From the NCBI GenBank assembly GCA_002394205.1, contig DGTC01000006.1:1-64000 (forward strand): 64,000 nucleotides of DNA, in the 5' to 3' direction. The stretch is from Lachnospira sp. UBA4346. GTDB taxonomy: Bacteria; Bacillota; Clostridia; Lachnospirales; Lachnospiraceae. The first letter of the stretch is position 1. Every line of letters starts with the position of its first letter. The translations under genes and the position numbers were made by a program. Below are positions 60,079-64,000 of the stretch, piece after piece. The notes under the pieces are model-generated. The model searched no databases and had not been told where the DNA came from. It saw only the letters and a program-made list of their open reading frames with translations.

Positions 60079-60180
60079 GATTAAATAAAAAGCCACATTT
60101 CTAACATCGCGTCTTACAGAGGTCTCTGAAATACATCAACTCCTGCAACCCTTCTCCCTAGAAATGTGACTGATTTAATC
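60079..60180 (-). ncRNA. structured 3' element after aroA, terminator or candidate small RNA
   Basis: Minus-strand arms AGTCACATTTCTA / TAGAAATGTGGCT (13 bp, one U-G) enclose about 55 nt, with an outer GATTAAAT / ATTTAATC pairing and a small CAGA / TCTG hairpin inside. GCTTTTTATTT follows the stem. TATAAT-like boxes lie just upstream. The remainder of 60000-60292 has only a CCCCTT / AAGGGG mini-hairpin near 60055. Confidence 0.4.
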
Positions 60181-60292
60181 TGTTTATGAAATTATAGAAT
60201 TTAAATTATACCAATTCCCATTATTTTCCACAGCGTATTCTCCATCTGACTTATCCAAATAAATGATACGCAGCGATGGGATTTATTTTCAT

Positions 60293-61588
60293 TTATGCAC
60301 GATACAAGGTATCTAACACACGGAAGTAATTCTCAAACGTCTTGGCACAACATTCATAGCGGTCAATGACAATCCCTTCACTGCGAAGTCCCACGAGTGC
60401 AAATGCCATCGCCATACGGTGATCTTCATAAGTCTCTACAAGTGATGGCTGTGGATTGCCCGGATGGATTCGGATTGCATCTTCTTCCTCTTCTACCTGA
60501 ATTCCCATCTTTGTTAATTCTGTAACAATCGCATGAATTCGATCGGACTCCTGCAAACGGATATGTCCAATATTGCGAATATATGTGCTTGTCTTTGCAA
60601 ACGGTGCAATCGCTGCAAGTGTCATGGTCTGATCCGAGAAATCGTTCATATCAATATCAACACCATTATAGACACCATCCTTAGGTCCTGTTACATAGAT
60701 ACCTTCTCTCTCTTCCCGAATGACACAGCCCATCTGCTTTAATACATCAAGGAACTTCATATCTCCCTGCATCGATGTTGAATGAACATTCTCAACTAAA
60801 ATATGGCTTCCCGTCAACGCCGCTGCTGCATAGAAATAACATGCTGCGGATACATCCGGCTCAATCTGGTATGTCTCTGCAATATACTGCTGTCCTGCCT
60901 GAATCTCATATAAATTCCCTTCATGCATCGTATCACAGCCAAACTGATGCATCATCTTCATGGTAATGCGAATATAAGAGCCTTCCGTCTTCTCGCTTGT
61001 AATATGAATCTTTAAACCATCTGATAACATTGGTGCAACCATCAGGAGGGCACTCAAAAACTGTGTACTCTCACTAATATCAATATCCACTTCTGTTGCA
61101 GGCTTCGCCCCGTTAAATGCAGCTCCTGTTACCTGAACCGGAAGATGGCCTTCCTTTTCTAAGAACGTAAACTTCGCCCCCATAGACGTAAGCGCTTCAA
61201 ATAATGGAAGCATTGGACGTTTCTTCATCTGTTCAGATGCCTGAATCGTATATTCACCGTCTGAAAGTGCAAGCATCGCTGTTAAAAATCTCGCTGCCGT
61301 TCCGGCACTTCCGACATCAATCGTTCCCTGCTTCTTTGGAATATCTGCGCCATGACCGTTAATCACAACATATTTTTCCACTTCATTGACTTCTATAATA
61401 TAACCAAGTGCAATCAGACTTGTTAAAAAATGTCTGGAATCATCACTAAATAACACACCATTTAATCTGCTCTCGCCCTTAGACAGTGCTGCCATGAGCA
61501 ATGCTCTGTTTGTAATACTCTTTGAACCTGGTACTTCTACTGCACAATCAATTGCATGATCTAATACTTTTACCTTATATTGAGACAT
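60293..61588 (-). CDS. aroA: 3-phosphoshikimate 1-carboxyvinyltransferase (EPSP synthase)
   Basis: 431-residue enzyme joining PEP to shikimate-3-phosphate in aromatic amino acid synthesis. Motifs are VPGSKSITNRALL (Lys23), GSAGTAARFLTAML, KRPM in SEQMKKRPMLPLFEAL, SESTQFLSALLM and ETYEDHRMAMAFAL. EPSP synthase is distinguished from MurA by these motifs. It stands alone, without other shikimate genes nearby. Confidence 0.95.
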   Translation of the reverse strand: MSQYKVKVLDHAIDCAVEVPGSKSITNRALLMAALSKGESRLNGVLFSDDSRHFLTSLIALGYIIEVNEVEKYVVINGHGADIPKKQGTIDVGSAGTAARFLTAMLALSDGEYTIQASEQMKKRPMLPLFEALTSMGAKFTFLEKEGHLPVQVTGAAFNGAKPATEVDIDISESTQFLSALLMVAPMLSDGLKIHITSEKTEGSYIRITMKMMHQFGCDTMHEGNLYEIQAGQQYIAETYQIEPDVSAACYFYAAAALTGSHILVENVHSTSMQGDMKFLDVLKQMGCVIREEREGIYVTGPKDGVYNGVDIDMNDFSDQTMTLAAIAPFAKTSTYIRNIGHIRLQESDRIHAIVTELTKMGIQVEEEEDAIRIHPGNPQPSLVETYEDHRMAMAFALVGLRSEGIVIDRYECCAKTFENYFRVLDTLYRA

Positions 61589-61871
61589 TTTTGTACTTCC
61601 TCTTCTCCAAAAAATACTTTCGCCAACCTGTATTATACGCCTAAAATTTAAAATGTTAAGTACTTTTTTTGATTTTATTTATATTCTTAACGGCTTTTTC
61701 AGTTTTATATTTATTTTATAAATTAGAATCGCATTTTCACTTTATTATTGTAAGAAAATTATTGAAATAGATTATATTTTTCTATTTTCCAAGCAAATTT
61801 TCTTGATTTTATTTTTCATATCCGAATGTCATCTATGATAATTGACCAATCCGGAGTTTGCGTTTACATTT
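61589..61871. other. AT-rich intergenic gap
   Basis: About 280 bp of very AT-rich DNA between aroA and the glycosyltransferase. It should hold the aroA promoter; several TATAAT/TTGAAA-like boxes are present but none is decisive. No gene is supported. Confidence 0.6.
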
Positions 61872-61927
61872 GTGCAATTTGACAGCTTGAAAGAGACAAT
61901 GCACCTTTTGATACGCAAATCTTATAA
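61872..61927. repeat. 56-bp dispersed element, copy B
   Basis: Ungapped 44/56 match to 38062-38117. It overlaps the last six bases of the glycosyltransferase gene. Confidence 0.55.
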
Positions 61928-63127
61928 ACGAAAAAACGGCACTCGATTTGCCCACGTATCTTGTTTTAAAGCCCGTATTTGTCCAGACATGGCAATCGCC
62001 TGCGCTTCCTTTGGATGTTCTAATAAATAGCGGACCTTTTTTGGCAATTCTTCTAACTGCTGCAAATCATAACGGATATAATCCACATTTTCCTGATAAT
62101 GATCCCGTACATATCCACACGTATCTGTAACACAGACACATCCTGCAAGCATCGCAGATGCAATTCGGTCATGAAATCCTTCCTTGAACCACGGCATAAC
62201 ATTTAATGCAATCTTTGCCTGTTGCAACACTTCTACCGATTCCCGATAGGAAACAATCGGATGTACTCTCAAATTATCCGGATGTTTTAATGTGTTTTTC
62301 ACTCGTTCCCAACCGTCACCATATACATCCACCACAAGTCCTGCTTCTGTAAGTGTTGTAATGACCTTTTCCCGATACTGCGCCCGAATCACACTATCCA
62401 TTCGCTTAAATAACTGAATCAGCTGATGTACATGCGTATCTTCAAATTGCAGTCCATACTGCTCCATACACCGATAAATCGCACGTTCTATTGTCAATGT
62501 CGTATCTGCAAGAATCATCTGATAAACAATCTCCCATAGCTGTTTCAGATTCTCATCAAATCCATCTGTTTCCGTATCAATATTTTCCCAATCCCGCACA
62601 TTTCCTGTGAAAAGAATATCAATCGGTCGCTCTTCATATGGAATATACTTCTTACAATGCGAACTGACACCTGCAAGCGGCATATACATCGCCGTTCGTA
62701 TTCTTCCTGTCTCTTTGTGATATGCAGAATCCTTTCCATAATAACGATTCACATAGTCTGCCTGTTCTTTATCTACACAGACAAACATTACATTTTCAAT
62801 ATCCGACACAATCGCATTATGATAAAAAAATGGCGGGTCTGCCAGTATATCATAGCATTTTACACCGCTCTGATTCCAATAGTTCCCGCCGTATTCATCC
62901 TGCATGAGCATACCAATGTTATTCATAAAAATAACAATGGTATGTTCATCATAGACATAATCTTCAATTGTCTGAAAAATCGCATCCTCAAACGTACGCA
63001 AGTCCCCTACATTTACAAGCAATACATCTGCACCGGCTTCTTGAAAACCTGCGGCTAATTCCTCTGCAAATGCATCTAATGAATCTATGATTCCCTTAAA
63101 TAAGACGACTCTGCTTCCTGTTCTCAT
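61922..63127 (-). CDS. glycosyltransferase, group 1/CgeB-like
   Basis: 401 residues. The C-terminal half has the GT-B type acceptor region: VVDVYGDGWERV, LRVHPIVSYRESVEVLQQAKIALNVMPWFKEGFHDRIASAMLAGCVCVTD, and DYIRYDLQQL (about 275-385), which matches 'glycosyl transferases group 1' of the CgeB type. The N-terminal half is less conserved. CgeB-like enzymes modify spore surfaces; related enzymes glycosylate flagellin. Its ATG overlaps the citrate synthase stop (ATGA), an unusual partner. Substrate unknown. Confidence 0.8.
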   Translation of the reverse strand: MRTGSRVVLFKGIIDSLDAFAEELAAGFQEAGADVLLVNVGDLRTFEDAIFQTIEDYVYDEHTIVIFMNNIGMLMQDEYGGNYWNQSGVKCYDILADPPFFYHNAIVSDIENVMFVCVDKEQADYVNRYYGKDSAYHKETGRIRTAMYMPLAGVSSHCKKYIPYEERPIDILFTGNVRDWENIDTETDGFDENLKQLWEIVYQMILADTTLTIERAIYRCMEQYGLQFEDTHVHQLIQLFKRMDSVIRAQYREKVITTLTEAGLVVDVYGDGWERVKNTLKHPDNLRVHPIVSYRESVEVLQQAKIALNVMPWFKEGFHDRIASAMLAGCVCVTDTCGYVRDHYQENVDYIRYDLQQLEELPKKVRYLLEHPKEAQAIAMSGQIRALKQDTWANRVPFFRL

Positions 63128-64000
63128 CGTGGCTGCTTACCCTCATTTCTGTCATTCATATCACAATATGGTCTGTGATGTCCTACATACTTATATGCCG
63201 GACGAATAATCTTACCTGCATTAACAAGTTCTTCGAGACGGTGTGCACACCAGCCTGAAATTCTTGCCATCGCAAAAATAGGTGTGAATAATTCTTCCGG
63301 AATTCCAAGCATTGTATACACAAATCCACTATAAAAATCGACATTTGCACATACTGGCTTGAACATCTGACGCTTCTTCATAATCAGTGCGCCTGCTTCA
63401 CGTTCAACAGTCTCATACAATGCAAATTCCTTTTGCATACCCTTTTCTTCTGAAAGTTTCTTTGCAAATTCCTTCAAAATAACTGCTCTCGGATCTGAAT
63501 TCGTATAAACAGCATGCCCCATACCATAAATCAAACCGAGTTTGTCAAATACTTCTTTGTCAAGAATCCTGTTTAAATATGCACAAATTTCATCCACATT
63601 ATCCCAATCCTTGCAGTGTTCCTTAATATCCGCAAACATCTGCTGTACTTTTAAGTTCGCACCACCATGCTTCGGTCCCTTTAAAGAAGCAATAGAAGCT
63701 GCAATTGCTGAATAGGTATCTGTTCCTGATGAAGTAACAACATGTGTTGTGAAGGTAGAGTTATTACCACCACCGTGTTCTGCATGTAAGCAAAGTGCGA
63801 TATCTAATACCTTTGCCTCTAATTCTGTGAAATGACCGTCATCACGCATCATATACAGAATATTTTCAGCAGTTGAATACTCTTTCTTCGGATTCTTAAT
63901 CATCAGTGTTCCGTCTAATTTAAAATGTCTGTATGCCTGATATGCATATACGGCAATCAAAGGCATCTTTGCAATCAGCTGTAATGACTGACGAAGGACA
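63124..64000 (-). CDS. gltA: citrate synthase, 5' truncated by the window edge
   Basis: The frame continues to the right edge (visible part about 292 codons of about 450). Motifs: LCLHAEHGGGNNSTFTTHVV (active-site His), GPKHGGANLKVQQM (second His), GMGHAVYTNSDPRAVIL (third His) and NVDFYSGFVY (catalytic Asp and Arg region). Catalyses oxaloacetate plus acetyl-CoA to citrate; 2-methylcitrate synthase is possible. An ATG at 63966 is internal, since coding continues upstream as LRQSLQLIAKM. It overlaps the glycosyltransferase start. Confidence 0.93.
   Translation of the reverse strand, partial: VLRQSLQLIAKMPLIAVYAYQAYRHFKLDGTLMIKNPKKEYSTAENILYMMRDDGHFTELEAKVLDIALCLHAEHGGGNNSTFTTHVVTSSGTDTYSAIAASIASLKGPKHGGANLKVQQMFADIKEHCKDWDNVDEICAYLNRILDKEVFDKLGLIYGMGHAVYTNSDPRAVILKEFAKKLSEEKGMQKEFALYETVEREAGALIMKKRQMFKPVCANVDFYSGFVYTMLGIPEELFTPIFAMARISGWCAHRLEELVNAGKIIRPAYKYVGHHRPYCDMNDRNEGKQPR

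Overview
The window looks like a chromosomal segment of a low-GC, endospore-forming Clostridia, most likely a Lachnospiraceae gut bacterium (Roseburia/Agathobacter/Lachnospira-like). The evidence is a type III glutamine synthetase, the conserved spoVT-mazG-hup-rqcP-yabP-yabQ-divIC-spoIIE-tilS-hpt-ftsH sporulation/division block, spoIIR, a DUF3794/LysM protein, AT-rich intergenic DNA, strong AGGAGG-type ribosome sites and a candidate flagellar-sigma (SigD) promoter. The genus is inferred, not proven. I see no IS element, prophage, CRISPR array, rRNA or tRNA. Both edges cut genes: glnN on the left (5' end missing) and citrate synthase on the right (5' end missing, minus strand).

Layout. 1-6.6 kb: glnN, a TPM/zinc-ribbon pair, a small membrane protein, a cyclophilin and a truncated LysR regulator. 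6.7-10.5 kb: an SGNH-fold protein translationally coupled to trmD, and a cytoplasmic GH13 glycosidase. 10.7-20.1 kb: a sortase and its likely substrate, a 2,923-residue Cna-B repeat surface protein with a non-canonical LPDTH sorting motif. 20.7-29.1 kb: the sporulation/division/tRNA block, with spoVT preceded by a hairpin that hides its ribosome site. 29.2-35.4 kb: MFS transporter, D,D-carboxypeptidase lipoprotein, a polar amino-acid ABC transporter with a fused binding protein and permease, and a MATE exporter. 35.8-39.4 kb: ilvE, a DRE-TIM aldolase, and a trigger-factor-like lipoprotein behind a branched structured leader. 39.6-44.5 kb (plus strand): apbE, the agmatine-to-putrescine pair aguA/aguB, plsC and an unknown membrane-anchored protein. 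44.6-48.8 kb: a PcRGLX/YetA-like rhamnogalacturonan-type enzyme with a lone sugar-binding lipoprotein. 49-57 kb: DUF1934, murI, spoIIR, GntR and ispE, then AraC divergent from a MATE exporter, a flavin reductase and a membrane protein. 57-64 kb: a possible SigD-controlled protein, DUF3794/LysM, DUF4298, aroA, a glycosyltransferase and citrate synthase.

Genes that work together: sortase plus adhesin (surface display); aguA plus aguB (putrescine); YetA-like enzyme plus binding lipoprotein (pectin fragments); the spo/yab/div block (sporulation and division); spoVT, spoIIE, spoIIR, yabP and yabQ (endospore programme). The least-explained items are the LPDTH surface protein and its sortase, the branched leader at 39.4-39.5 kb, the spoVT hairpin, the SGNH protein that lacks its Asp/His block, the SigD-type promoter at 57.1 kb, and two small families of dispersed intergenic repeats.
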